64,000 nucleotides of DNA from Norana najaformis. Lineage: Eukaryota > Annelida > Clitellata > Crassiclitellata > Hormogastridae. The stretch's first letter is position 1, and every line of letters begins with the position of its first letter. The notes under the pieces are model-generated. The model was not told the origin of the DNA. It saw nothing but the letters and a program-made list of their open reading frames with translations, and searched no databases. The DNA is taken from NCBI GenBank assembly GCA_964023275.1, contig OZ029925.1, positions 8,714,719 to 8,778,718 of the forward strand. The letters run 5' to 3'. The position numbers and the translations under genes were made by a program. Positions 58,401 to 63,961 of the stretch are shown one piece after another.

Positions 58401-61400
58401 TTATGGAGATATAAAGAGACTTCCTCACAGAACTTTGACATTTCTACAATAAAAAGCAAGAACTTAGCTGTTAAGAGTTGTCTGATAAGTGAGCAGCTTA
58501 TCTTGATGACCCACGTCTTAGAAAGTTACAGTTACATTTCTTCGGATGTGTTCATTTTAGGATACCCTGACAGGTCTGCATAATGCACCAATAAAGAAAC
58601 CATTTCTTCCTAAATCTGACGATCAAGAAGTTCGGACAACTTTATCAATCTTTAAATTAGTATGATTCTTATTTGTATTATTATTGTATCATTAAACTAA
58701 TTTTGGTACTGATATAAAATTTGCCAGGTAGTGCTGCCTTGATTGGTACTAAATCTTATATAATTATTCTGATGAACTTTGGTTGTTTGCATTGCACTGT
58801 GATCATGTACTCTTGCTTAACATGTGACACAATTTTCTAAATATACCACATTACAGTTAAGGTCTGATTTTCACTACAATCTCGTTCGTGTAACTAGTGT
58901 TGTGTGGATTTTTGATAATTACAATGTTGATGGCAAAATGGCAGACGTTGTTGTTATCGTGACAAAGACAACGTTGACAATACTGATGCTGCCAACTATG
59001 ATGGTTGTGAAAATAACAAGATGTGATCGTGGTGATGATGTACGATGTTTGCTCTATTGTTATTGTGTATGTCTGATAGTTTGCCTGGCTAGGTGGCAGA
59101 TTGACTTACTGCGAACTTCTTGGATGACTGGCAGAGTCACTGACTCGCTGACAGTGATGAATATGATGGGATTACTATGGTGAAGATTGATCACAATGAT
59201 GTTGTCATTGTGATGATTCCAACGATCCTGTGCTAATGCTAAATGTTTCTGTTTCTTTTGAAGATTCTTCGTCACCTGATAGAGAGCAACGTCACCAGAG
59301 ATCAGGACCTGATGATCGCTCGTTACATCGTCCAGAAAGGACTCGAACATGCCTATCTACGAGATGAGATCCTTCTGCTAATTTTTAGCCAGACGCTTGA
59401 AAATAACAACGTCAACCATTTACGAAAGGCCTGGGTGTTAATGACACTCTGCCTAAGCTGCTTCAGACCAAGCGAAGTCTTGACTAACTATCTACTGAAG
59501 TTAGTCTCAATCTCTAATGGATTTCTGGCAGAGATTGTATAGTAATTGTAATCTCGAGATTTCTACAGTGCCCAACGACCACAAACCAGCTTATTCACAG
59601 GCGCTCAGTTAAGATAAAATCGATAGGCAAAAGGGTTCGGTTCCAGGTCAAGATCCAGCGAGTCAGGCAGTCAGACAGTCGGACGGCTATGGTGGATGGT
59701 GTATTTTGTATGTTGTATTTATGCTAGAGTGGGGACTTTGTGTAATGGTATGATCTCTATGGTTTCATGTATTTGTATGCTATTGACATCTAGTATCAAT
59801 TTTTGAAACTGCCAAAGAGGAAGATCAACGAGTGTTAAACCAATTAGCCATTTTGTGAATCCTTCCTAGCTTCATCTTAAAAGCTTTGATGGTTTATATT
59901 GTCATCCATGGCATTCAACCTGTCTACAACTCTTGCGATGATGAATTTCTACCCATATTTTCCTTAGAAGCCTAATATTTGGAGTGTAAAACTTGGTTAA
60001 AAGGTGCTGACTGAATAAACATAAACCTGGTTCCATTTTTGAGTATTTAGTTACTAAATTTTACTTATTTACTTATTACTAAAATACTTAATACTAAAAG
60101 TTACTTATTTAGTTACTAAAATTAATCCAAATTACTGGTATGTTTATACGAGATTACTTGTAGTTGTTATGTTTATACCAGATTACTTGTAATTGTTTTA
60201 CCACTTGGTCAGGTATGTGTCAGATAATGCGTACGATGGCTACCGTGCACTGTGCCAGCGCAAGATGCTTGAGAGTGAGATGGTGGAGAGAGAGATTAGC
60301 CGTGTCTATCCACCGTCCATCCTGGAGTTGGCAGCCACAGAGGAAAGGAAGAGAATGGCTCTTCAAGCAGTCTTCTGTGATGGTCTGTTAACACTTTTAT
60401 TAATTAATATCAAAACAAGGTGTACTGTCATAAGATGACCTATCGATGATGATACCAGTTGTGATGTTGTGATAATGTCGCAGTGATGATGTCTCGTGTC
60501 GCTAGGTGCTTGGCATCTGTTCCAGAATAAAAGGCTGACCACGGCAATGCTACCATAGTTGTCCTGTTGCATATATTTTTTATTTTTATTATTATTTTTG
60601 CATTTATTAGATCAGTAAATCTGAATCTGAGGTGCAAAGCATTTGTGATTGAAGGGCTTGCCTGAGGTCCCTACACAGTAAGCATCTAAGGGGAGGCACG
60701 AACCTGTACTCTCCGCGTTACAAGCCGAGCGCTCTATCTGATCGACTACTGTGCTCCGATTTTTTAAAATTTTCTTCTTAAAATCATTTCATTCTCAGGT
60801 TATCGACTGCATGGAGAGGTGGACTCCTGGACAACTGGAGAGAAGTTTGCTTCGAATCTACTTGAAAGACGGTAATCATTTTATGTAACTGTAATGCACT
60901 GTAATGTAAAGAGGCCTTGAACAATAAATACAATCTAGAAATTGATGTAAAACATGAGTTATGACTGATGCACTTGTCACTGTATATCAGCAGATCAGTT
61001 TATTAAAGACTTGTTGTCTTGCTTCTTATGTGTCATATTATCTGCTCTTTGGTTTACTACTGTACTCTTTACAGTTACAATTACAATTACACTCTAGGTA
61101 TAGTGCAAGATTATGTAGCATGTTCTGTAGAGCAATGCTGTGGAAATGTTTTTTAAAAGGGCTGTTTAAATGTTCACTTTCATAAAGGCATCAATCTCTC
61201 GGTGTAGTTTACTTTACATTTTACTGGTATTCTGTTGTTTAGTAACATCTCTGGTCAAGATTCTCACGGCTGGACTGTCATGCTTCGTGAAGGAGCAGGT
61301 TGTTACGAGTGTGCAGGATATGATTTTGTCTTGGATCTTATCAGCGAAATGGAAATTCCACCTGGATTTCCATTTGTAAGAAGTCACCATCTTGTCTATT

Positions 61401-63961
61401 CAGATAAAACTAGAACCAGTGGACGAAGGATTCATATCAAGGATATGTATGAAATTTTCTATTTTGCAGATACTGTGTGTTTACATTAAAATTTGTTATT
61501 TGTTACATTGCAAATTCTTGATAAGAGAAGGATTACGAAAGTTGTGCTGTATAAATTTTTTATTATTAAATTTATTTTTATTAACAGAAAGCTTTAAAAT
61601 TAAATTCATTTTTTGGTTAACAGGAACACGATGCTTTGACAAAATTTAATGTCAACCATGTCATGTTAACCCTTTCCTGACCAACAGAGGCCTGTTCCTG
61701 TTTGCATTTTCTTCTTAGACTTTTCCCTATTTCCATGGTTGTTGCTGGATTTAAACTGTACTGATTGTAGACTGTGCCTTGTCTTTTATTTTCCCCTTCT
61801 CTGCATTTGGTCCCCTCTCCCTCTTTGCAGATGTCCTTAATGGATGACCCCTAAATGTCCATCGCTATCTGTTAGTAAGAGACCAGTCATTATTTATTTT
61901 ATCATCTTATTATTTGTGTATCATTTAAACTGACTTACCTTTTGAATTTAGGGCGCATGATCCTGAGCGGCCCCGGATAATGAACTTGGATGTGAGTGAA
62001 CTATCTGAGCCCATTCTCTTGACTTCAGCCGATGCCTTGTTACATGAAAGTAACAGCCCAAGCAACAGTCGCAGCTACGTGACATACAGCGACTTTGCCT
62101 CACCAAACAACGTCCTCAATCGTCGTGTCGATGTCAACATGGAAAACGGACCGTCGCCGACGAGCGTCATGAACGTACGATACATGAAACGGACAGACCA
62201 TGACGTGGAGGCCGATGCACCACTGAATGCTTTCGATACACACTTGTTTTCACAGAGAAAAGACAGCACTGAGGCCATGCGCTTTGAACCTGCTGACGTA
62301 CAACAGAAACAGAATGTGGTGCAGGCACCACAAGGCAAATTTCCTCGAAATGCTGGCCTAGGCTCGCCACAGTCATTGCCCTGGAATCACCATTCGAAGG
62401 AGATGATCGAGCGGCAGAGAAAGAGCGGACACAAGAGAGATGCGTCGGACTATCAGATATCAGATATGGATCGGTGGCTGGAGAGCGTGTTTGAGCAGGC
62501 ACTTGACGGAACGGTGGATGACCTGGACGACGAGTTTTTGCTCACAACTAAGATAAAGGGAGGCATCAAAGATGAAGAAAACAAGGTAAGGAAGAAATAC
62601 GTCAGAGTTCAATAGGTTTTCAAGTCATCTGAATCACTGAAGTTCAATCACTCGGACATAAATGAATAATTCACCATGCCTTGTGGAGCACAGTGGTCTC
62701 ATTTTGGTAGCAAGTCTATAATCCAATCGTAATTGTAAACTCAGGATTTGTACAGCACCCAATGAAAGATAAGTCGTGGGAACCATCTTATTCACAGGCG
62801 CTCAGTCAAAAAAATCGATAGGCAAGAAGGGTTTGGTTCCAGGTTAAGATACAAGAGTCAGACAGGCAGTCAGTCAGATGGCTATGGTGGGTGGTGCTTG
62901 GAATTGGATCTGCAGCATAGATATGGGGAAGAAGAGGAATCAAGATAGGATCTGCGGAAGAGGAGCGGTTTCAGTTATGAGTGGAAGACCTGTGATTAGG
63001 GTTGACGTCTGCTGAGAGGTGTCCATGTAATCACTCTGTAACAATTGTTAGCACCAACTTGTCACATGCAGTTGGCTCAAATTTACTGTCCTGCATGCAT
63101 AGTAAGTGCAAAAAATTAAATCAGTGAAATATATCAAATAGATTTGTTAACACAGGTCATACGTGAAGAAACTTTCAGGGACCGAGATCAATAAGCAACT
63201 TAGAATTGTATGTAATTTTCCTCAGTACAGATCGAACTAATGGTCCATTTAATGTTCACATCCATTACCCATACTACATGTAATCACCAGATTCAAAATA
63301 ACAAATTATAGTAATAATTAATAAAACAATGTCCTTGACTCATGCTGATATAGCAATTTTATTTTAAGTATATGAAATTGTTCAAATAGATAAATTGAAA
63401 GGAATTTAATTGAAAGTCAGGTCCCAGGGTTGTTAGGTCTTTTGGTGCTCTTGCAACATTCCAGTCCAGCTACAGAACAACATTTTCATATGAGTTTTGT
63501 TACTTTGCAAGCAATTATCATTTTCACATGCAATTTTTGCATTTGTACCTCAATGGTGAGCTTTTTGATGTTGCTGAAATATTTGCGCACACAAGTTGTC
63601 TTTGTTTTAAATGAAGGATCTCCAAACAGAGAACATCTCGCTGCAGGCGCAGCTTGAAGAACAACCATCACAAAACCAATTACTTCAAGAAGACCTCCAA
63701 GCTGAATTGCAGAAGCACCAGAAGAACGAACCCACATCGGACAGCAACAGTTTATCTCCATCATCTTCTGCTGGTCCCTTCACACAGAACAGCACTAACA
63801 TCCGGGTTGCCTCTCCACCACCAGCTGCGGAGGCAGGCGTCGGTGCATCAGCTTCTACGCCAGATCAACAGTATTCAGTTATTTGGCCAAACGCTTCCGA
63901 AACTGCAGGTGTTGGTTCGAGATTTGTGACTGATTCAGAAATTGGGCATGATGGTGGGAAG
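35641..63961 (+). CDS. Myo15: Unconventional myosin XV, 3' end beyond window, 29 exons seen
   Basis: Twenty-nine exons join in phase (4973 nt, about 1657 codons in the window). Numbering from the ATG at 35670: motor about 20-708 with P-loop GESGAGKT (111-118), switch [10 protein letters not shown] (162-170), switch II DIFGFE (389-394), and actin-binding and relay segments ([28 protein letters not shown]). Three IQ motifs follow (730-750, 753-773, 776-795), then a charged helix with heptads (796-877), a novel linker (878-992), MyTH4 (about 1038-1180), a ubiquitin-like FERM lobe (about 1200-1320), and a low-complexity region with the conserved [15 protein letters not shown]. The post-MyTH4 segments [13 protein letters not shown] and [14 protein letters not shown] resemble vertebrate MYO15A rather than VII or X. 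Myosin XV carries cargo to the tips of actin protrusions. The TEDS-site residue is E335. The start codon is uncertain, and the second MyTH4-FERM and SH3 would lie beyond 64000. Confidence 0.93.
36015..36118 (+). repeat. Short dispersed repeat (GGGCCCAACGAA family)
   Basis: CATTGTGCCACTGGTGG and GTGGGCCCAACGAATGTGGC recur as GGCCCACATTGTGGCACTGG and GTGCCCAACGAACATGACTG at 44330-44390, and more loosely at 40600-40705. All three are in Myo15 introns. Confidence 0.5.
36298..36362 (+). repeat. (ACAG)n and (AG)n microsatellites
   Basis: Tandem GACA units followed by an AG run. Confidence 0.95.
36395..36640 (+). repeat. (GGAC)n-type minisatellite
   Basis: About 240 bp of GGAC/GGAT/GGAG tetranucleotides with higher-order blocks, purine-rich on this strand, in Myo15 intron 1. 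The open frames across it (MDGRTDG...) are repeat artefacts. Confidence 0.95.
36767..36830 (+). CDS. Myo15: Myo15 exon 2
   Basis: [20 protein letters not shown] then Y, the conserved start of the motor. Donor GTAAGC. Confidence 0.9.
36973..37027 (+). repeat. (AC)n microsatellite
   Basis: ACACAC runs with CTACAC interruptions in Myo15 intron 2. Confidence 0.95.
37604..37713 (+). CDS. Myo15: Myo15 exon 3 (purine-binding NPYKMF)
   Basis: [20 protein letters not shown], then [16 protein letters not shown]. The NPxKxF purine loop is present. Donor GTAAGT. Confidence 0.93.
37755..37995 (+). repeat. ATC minisatellite with higher-order repeat
   Basis: ATC trinucleotides carry landmarks ATCATCGTCAGC, CATAGTAATCAGC and ATCGGCATCATCGGC that recur in the same order at about 70-84 bp spacing, about 2.5 times. 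Both strands are open in some frames (Met-rich or Ile-rich); this is a composition artefact. Confidence 0.92.
38210..38425 (+). mobile_element. Non-LTR retroelement 3' end (family L), sense
   Basis: In frame [19 protein letters not shown]-stop, then GAAGTGACCATCGATTGATG, CCTTGGGCATTATGATAACG and GCGCTATGTAAATCATTAGA. A reverse transcriptase C-terminus and 3' UTR. Confidence 0.7.
38567..38641 (+). CDS. Myo15: Myo15 exon 4
   Basis: [20 protein letters not shown], then VIII and two bases of the serine preceding the P-loop. Acceptor AATTGTAG, donor GTTCAA (weak). Confidence 0.88.
39275..39650 (+). repeat. R1-B retroelement end, sense, with (CTGT)n
   Basis: GGTCTCCCGGCAACCGGACT, GGTTCTTGACATGGCATC, ATGAATAAGCTGGTGCCCTG, AGTAGCGCTGTAGAAATTTT, with a CTGT microsatellite at 39338-39378. 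Lies in Myo15 intron 4. Confidence 0.65.
39690..39779 (-). repeat. R1 end, antisense, close to Myo15 exon 5
   Basis: AATCGTAATCATAAACTTGA ... CAGCTTATTCACAGGTGCTC AGTCAAA; it stops 46 bases before the exon 5 boundary. Confidence 0.7.
39826..40029 (+). CDS. Myo15: Myo15 exon 5 (P-loop and switch I)
   Basis: Opens [20 protein letters not shown] and includes [20 protein letters not shown], then [13 protein letters not shown]. Donor GTTTGT. Confidence 0.95.
40030..40829. other. Myo15 intron 5
   Basis: TTATTATTA-type low complexity near 40075-40160 and a weak GGGCCCACATAGGGCCCATA palindromic patch near 40608-40630. Nothing coding. Confidence 0.4.
40830..40893 (+). CDS. Myo15: Myo15 exon 6
   Basis: [20 protein letters not shown] then Q. 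Donor GTATGA. Confidence 0.92.
40894..41464. other. Myo15 intron 6
   Basis: A retroelement-tail-like patch (TATTTGGACATTATATAGCA, CTTTTACAACCTTTCAAAGG) at 41290-41370. Otherwise AT-rich. Confidence 0.4.
41465..41578 (+). CDS. Myo15: Myo15 exon 7
   Basis: [20 protein letters not shown], then a variable loop ending DFAYLVH. Donor GTAGGT. The ERNYHxFY motif is typical of motors. Confidence 0.92.
41579..43329. other. Myo15 intron 7
   Basis: Contains a 14-bp-arm inverted repeat (41873-41917), CCTTA/TTACC-rich degenerate microsatellites (42000-42065 and 42550-42780) and a TATCTGGACATT-type tail near 43090. No coding signal. Confidence 0.45.
41873..41917. repeat. Inverted repeat, 14-bp perfect arms
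   Basis: CAAGTCATGTAACC (41873-41886) and GGTTACATGACTTG (41904-41917) with a 17-bp spacer. Confidence 0.9.
43330..43491 (+). CDS. Myo15: Myo15 exon 8
   Basis: [20 protein letters not shown], then [20 protein letters not shown]; the conserved ILHLGN is present. Acceptor TTGTCAG, donor GTGAGA. Confidence 0.92.
43806..43890 (+). repeat. (GA)n-type microsatellite
   Basis: AGAGAGACAGAGACAGAG and GAGCATGAGA units in Myo15 intron 8. Confidence 0.9.
44048..44164 (+). CDS. Myo15: Myo15 exon 9
   Basis: [20 protein letters not shown], then ALTTKVT. Donor GTGAGT. Confidence 0.92.
44322..44460 (+). repeat. GGCACTGGTGG repeat copy plus (TA)n
   Basis: GGCCCACATTGTGGCACTGG matches 36020-36050. It is followed by a TA microsatellite at 44420-44458. 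Confidence 0.55.
44655..44713 (+). CDS. Myo15: Myo15 exon 10 (TEDS site)
   Basis: [19 protein letters not shown] plus a split arginine. The residue 16 before DALSK is glutamate, so the TEDS position carries an acid and would not need phosphorylation. Confidence 0.9.
45025..45157 (+). CDS. Myo15: Myo15 exon 11 (switch II)
   Basis: [20 protein letters not shown], then [13 protein letters not shown]. Donor GTGAGG. Confidence 0.94.
45255..45745 (+). mobile_element. 5'-truncated L2/CR1-type retrotransposon in Myo15 intron 11
   Basis: Frame with one internal [11 protein letters not shown][12 protein letters not shown], then [51 protein letters not shown] and [16 protein letters not shown]. The ORF end at 45678 is followed by a short 3' UTR (GGTGGCGCTTTTTAAATGTC) and an ATTACAATTGCAATTACA tail. 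It belongs to a different family from the element at 4490-5307. Confidence 0.8.
45978..46025 (+). repeat. R1 terminal fragment
   Basis: CTTCGTTGGGCACTGTAGAA, then ATCTTGAGCTTACGATT, only the last 45 bases of R1. Confidence 0.6.
46111..46338 (+). CDS. Myo15: Myo15 exon 12
   Basis: [20 protein letters not shown], then [20 protein letters not shown], ending SSFPS. Donor GTAGGT. Confidence 0.94.
46536..46887. mobile_element. Candidate solo LTR
   Basis: A 352-bp segment starts TGTTACGTAATGG and ends ACTTGTAACA, so it has TG...CA ends with a 6-bp terminal inverted repeat TGTTAC/GTAACA. It is flanked by ACAT on both sides (46532-46535 and 46888-46891), a possible 4-bp target duplication. A TATA-like TTTTATACTATT lies at 46744-46755. 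No internal retroviral genes are present, so it would be a solo LTR in Myo15 intron 12. The right flank is ACAT-rich, which weakens the duplication. Confidence 0.55.
47357..47482 (+). CDS. Myo15: Myo15 exon 13
   Basis: [20 protein letters not shown], then [13 protein letters not shown]; the actin-binding IKHYAGxVxY motif is present. Donor GTAAGG. Confidence 0.93.
47483..48583. other. Myo15 intron 13
   Basis: A (TTG)n run at 47541-47558 and a family-L retroelement tail with an 81-bp tandem duplication (48130-48400). No coding signal. Confidence 0.5.
48130..48400 (+). repeat. Family L retroelement tail with 81-bp tandem duplication
   Basis: TCAATCGAAGGCTCTGATCT ... GATTTTGGGTTGTGATTT is repeated at 81-bp spacing (48173 and 48254). 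Then the family-L end follows: TTGAAGTGACCATTGACTGA, GCCTTGGGCTTTGTGATAAT, GGTGCTATCGAAGTCATTGG. Confidence 0.75.
48584..48816 (+). CDS. Myo15: Myo15 exon 14 (duplicated donor)
   Basis: [20 protein letters not shown] ... [17 protein letters not shown] with donor AA/GTATGT. A 30-bp tandem duplication repeats the donor at 48847. Using the second site would insert ten codons in frame. Confidence 0.92.
48807..48870 (+). repeat. 30-bp tandem duplication spanning the exon 14 donor
   Basis: The unit containing GACCAAGTATGTTCTCATCT occurs at 48811 and again at 48841, identical over 30 bases, with part of a third unit (TTGGTTGTCATGG). Confidence 0.95.
48900..49545. other. Myo15 intron 14
   Basis: Nothing recognisable apart from a poly-T/C tract (49308-49325). 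Confidence 0.45.
49546..49716 (+). CDS. Myo15: Myo15 exon 15
   Basis: [20 protein letters not shown], then [20 protein letters not shown]. Highly conserved converter-side segment. Donor GTAAGC. Confidence 0.94.
49738..49905 (-). repeat. Family L retroelement tail, antisense
   Basis: CTTCTATAGCACCGTTATCA, then TAATGCACAAGGTATCA, then AAGCTCAGTCAAAATCTGTT, the complement of the family-L end seen at 38350-38420. Confidence 0.6.
50148..50280 (+). repeat. Dispersed repeat (GGCCCCATGTCCAGGACC family)
   Basis: TGCAATGCCCTGGCCCCATG, CCAGGACCTTAGGATTGTCC, ACTCAAGGGCCAGAGAAAAG. Same family as 32630-32745. Confidence 0.6.
50596..50779 (+). CDS. Myo15: Myo15 exon 16 (converter)
   Basis: [15 protein letters not shown] ... 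[14 protein letters not shown], the WQxGxTKxFL converter ending split before LFL. Donor GTATGA. Confidence 0.93.
51120..51275 (+). repeat. Dispersed repeat pair, copy 2
   Basis: GGTGAAGGATCTCACCCGAT, AATTCACTGAAAATTGAGCA, GGGTCGAGGCCATATGGTCG, collinear with 31973-32130. Confidence 0.65.
51405..51495 (+). repeat. Family L tail fragment
   Basis: GGGACCATCGAATTGTGCCT, GATAATGGGCTATGGAAGTA, ATTAGATTAGATT. Confidence 0.5.
51672..51805 (-). repeat. R1 end, antisense, upstream of Myo15 exon 17
   Basis: TCTACAGTGCCCAACAAAAG ... TCGGTTCCAGGTCAAGATCT. It lies 82 bases before exon 17. Confidence 0.7.
51887..52062 (+). CDS. Myo15: Myo15 exon 17 (IQ1-IQ2)
   Basis: [18 protein letters not shown], then IQ1 [20 protein letters not shown] and the start of IQ2 [15 protein letters not shown]. 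Donor GTTCGT. Confidence 0.92.
52105..52225 (-). repeat. Family L-like tail, antisense
   Basis: AATCTAATCTAATCTAATCT, then ACTTCTGTAGCGACATTGTC, TACTGCACAAGGCATTAAAA. Confidence 0.5.
52398..52535 (+). repeat. TA / TATG microsatellites
   Basis: (TA)n near 52405-52428 and TATGTATATA units to 52535 in Myo15 intron 17. Confidence 0.9.
52525..52690 (-). mobile_element. Retroelement 3' end remnant, antisense
   Basis: The minus strand reads [20 protein letters not shown], then HL-stop, followed by a tail of the CTTTAAAGGTGCTATA type. C-terminus of a non-LTR reverse transcriptase. Confidence 0.6.
52707..52791 (+). CDS. Myo15: Myo15 exon 18 (IQ2-IQ3)
   Basis: [20 protein letters not shown], then LQKRAYEK, completing IQ3. 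Donor GTTGGC. Confidence 0.88.
52985..53230 (-). repeat. Probable retroelement tail, antisense
   Basis: The minus strand contains SVWNKLP (53145-53165), the usual signature near the reverse transcriptase C-terminus. The far end is AAGAATTTATATAGC after an AATTGTAATT tail (52985-53015). Diverged. Confidence 0.4.
53333..53578 (+). CDS. Myo15: Myo15 exon 19 (charged helix, heptad repeats)
   Basis: A K/E/R-rich helix ([20 protein letters not shown]) with four tandem 21-bp units encoding [21 protein letters not shown] and NAEITRA (53417-53500). Likely a single alpha-helix or short coiled coil extending the lever arm. Donor GTGAGT. Confidence 0.9.
53579..55529. other. Myo15 intron 19
   Basis: CCTTA-rich microsatellite (54175-54290) and an imperfect direct repeat of about 84 bp (54684-54768 and 54769-54850). 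No coding signal. Confidence 0.5.
54684..54850 (+). repeat. Imperfect tandem duplication of about 84 bp
   Basis: GAGTTCTGTTGCTGGATTAC ... ATGATGAATCAGTTTTGAGTTACGG-like aligns with GAGTTTTTTTGCTGGATTGT ... GATGAATTAGATTTGAGTTA. Confidence 0.65.
55530..55874 (+). CDS. Myo15: Myo15 exon 20 (novel linker)
   Basis: [20 protein letters not shown] ... [17 protein letters not shown] between an AATTGCAG acceptor and a GTAAGA donor. Basic, aromatic and probably disordered. I know no matching domain; placement rests on phase and length. Confidence 0.8.
56240..56360 (+). repeat. R1 end, sense
   Basis: GTTGATTTTGTTTTGATTGA, GCGCCAGTGAATTAGCTGGT, TTGGGTGCTATGGAAATCTA, then ACAATTACAATTACGAT. Confidence 0.65.
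56692..56767 (+). CDS. Myo15: Myo15 exon 21
   Basis: [20 protein letters not shown], then FSKMD and a split glycine. It corresponds to the short amphipathic segment before MyTH4 in MYO15A. Donor GTATGT. Confidence 0.88.
56905..57065 (-). repeat. Family L tail, antisense
   Basis: TCTATAGCGCCTTTATCATA, ATGCACACGACATCATCG, then TTAGACGAAGCCGGGTCAAA. Confidence 0.55.
57066..57659. other. Myo15 intron 21, remainder
   Basis: AT-rich. A 100-codon open frame at 57324-57626 has no recognisable features and is not called. Confidence 0.4.
57660..57790 (+). CDS. Myo15: Myo15 exon 22 (MyTH4 start)
   Basis: [20 protein letters not shown], then [19 protein letters not shown]. Donor GTATGA. Confidence 0.92.
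57861..58034 (+). repeat. 58-bp tandem repeat, three copies, with embedded splice-like sites
   Basis: Copies 57861-57918, 57919-57976 and 57977-58034 differ at only a few bases. Each unit has TTCTATATTTTCAG, then CTAATCTTTTTCAG, then CTTACTTG followed across the unit boundary by GTAAGT. Lies in Myo15 intron 22. Confidence 0.95.
58561..58659 (+). CDS. Myo15: Myo15 exon 23 (MyTH4)
   Basis: [20 protein letters not shown], then SIFKL. Acceptor TTCATTTTAG, donor GTATGA. Confidence 0.92.
58660..59263. other. Myo15 intron 23
   Basis: A 119-codon open frame at 58824-59183 has no recognisable features and is not called. No repeat of note. Confidence 0.4.
59264..59499 (+). CDS. Myo15: Myo15 exon 24 (MyTH4 core)
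   Basis: [20 protein letters not shown], then [20 protein letters not shown], then [18 protein letters not shown]. The LRDEIxxQ and RxWxLL signatures of MyTH4 are clear. The donor is GTTAGT inside CTGAAGTTAGT, chosen by phase. Confidence 0.93.
59546..59706 (-). repeat. R1 end, antisense, 46 bp after Myo15 exon 24
   Basis: TAATCTCGAGATTTCTACAG, TGCCCAACGACCACAAACCA, GCTCAGTTAAGATAAAATCG, GGTTCGGTTCCAGGTCAAGA. Confidence 0.7.
59707..60212. other. Myo15 intron 24, remainder
   Basis: Short TTACTTATT/ACTAAAA direct repeats at 60050-60125 and an 18-base GATTACTTGTA-containing repeat before exon 25. Nothing coding. Confidence 0.45.
60213..60382 (+). CDS. Myo15: Myo15 exon 25 (MyTH4 end, FERM F1 start)
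   Basis: [19 protein letters not shown], then [20 protein letters not shown]. Donor GTCTGT. Confidence 0.92.
60595..60765 (-). mobile_element. tRNA-derived SINE, antisense
   Basis: The minus strand reads TAGTCGATCAGATAGAGCGC, then CTCGGCTTGTAACGCGGAGA, then CAGGTTCGTGCCTCCCC, clearly tRNA-like with A-box (60738-60748) and B-box (60694-60704) positions, each with one or two mismatches. It ends in an A/T-rich AATAATAATAAAAAT tail. Lies in Myo15 intron 25. Confidence 0.7.
60799..60871 (+). CDS. Myo15: Myo15 exon 26
   Basis: [20 protein letters not shown], then LER, a segment diagnostic of the myosin XV tail. Donor GTAATC. Confidence 0.9.
60872..61242. other. Myo15 intron 26
   Basis: TTACAATTACAATTACA word at 61072-61092, otherwise nothing. 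Confidence 0.4.
61243..61446 (+). CDS. Myo15: Myo15 exon 27
   Basis: [20 protein letters not shown], then [20 protein letters not shown]. Donor GTATGA at 61447 keeps phase with exon 28. An earlier GTAAGA at 61376 is out of phase with the next exon and was not used. Confidence 0.85.
61447..61951. other. Myo15 intron 27
   Basis: AT-rich first half (poly-T/A tracts) and a pyrimidine-rich second half. I see no repeat family. Confidence 0.4.
61952..62585 (+). CDS. Myo15: Myo15 exon 28 (low-complexity tail)
   Basis: [20 protein letters not shown] ... ending [11 protein letters not shown], including the conserved [15 protein letters not shown] island. Acceptor TTGAATTTAG, donor GTAAGG. Confidence 0.9.
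62728..63005 (-). repeat. R1 antisense copy, long
   Basis: AATCGTAATTGTAAACTCAG, CAGCACCCAATGAAAGATAA, CTTATTCACAGGCGCTCAGT, GGTTTGGTTCCAGGTTAAGA, through to the coding-tail region (AGGATCTGCGGAAGAGGAGC). Confidence 0.7.
63006..63616. other. Myo15 intron 28, remainder
   Basis: AT-rich, no repeat or coding signal seen. Confidence 0.4.
63617..63961 (+). CDS. Myo15: Myo15 exon 29 (last in window)
   Basis: [20 protein letters not shown], a Q/E-rich predicted coil, then a serine/proline-rich stretch ending EIGHDGGK with donor GTAAGA. The acceptor AAATGAAG is weakly pyrimidine-rich. The gene continues past the window. Confidence 0.82.

Noticed and set aside
58824-59183. 119-codon frame in Myo15 intron 23
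   Set aside because: Exons 23 and 24 join in phase across it within the MyTH4 domain.
60595-60765. Functional tRNA gene on the minus strand
   Set aside because: Box mismatches and an imperfect cloverleaf with an A/T-rich tail point to a SINE.
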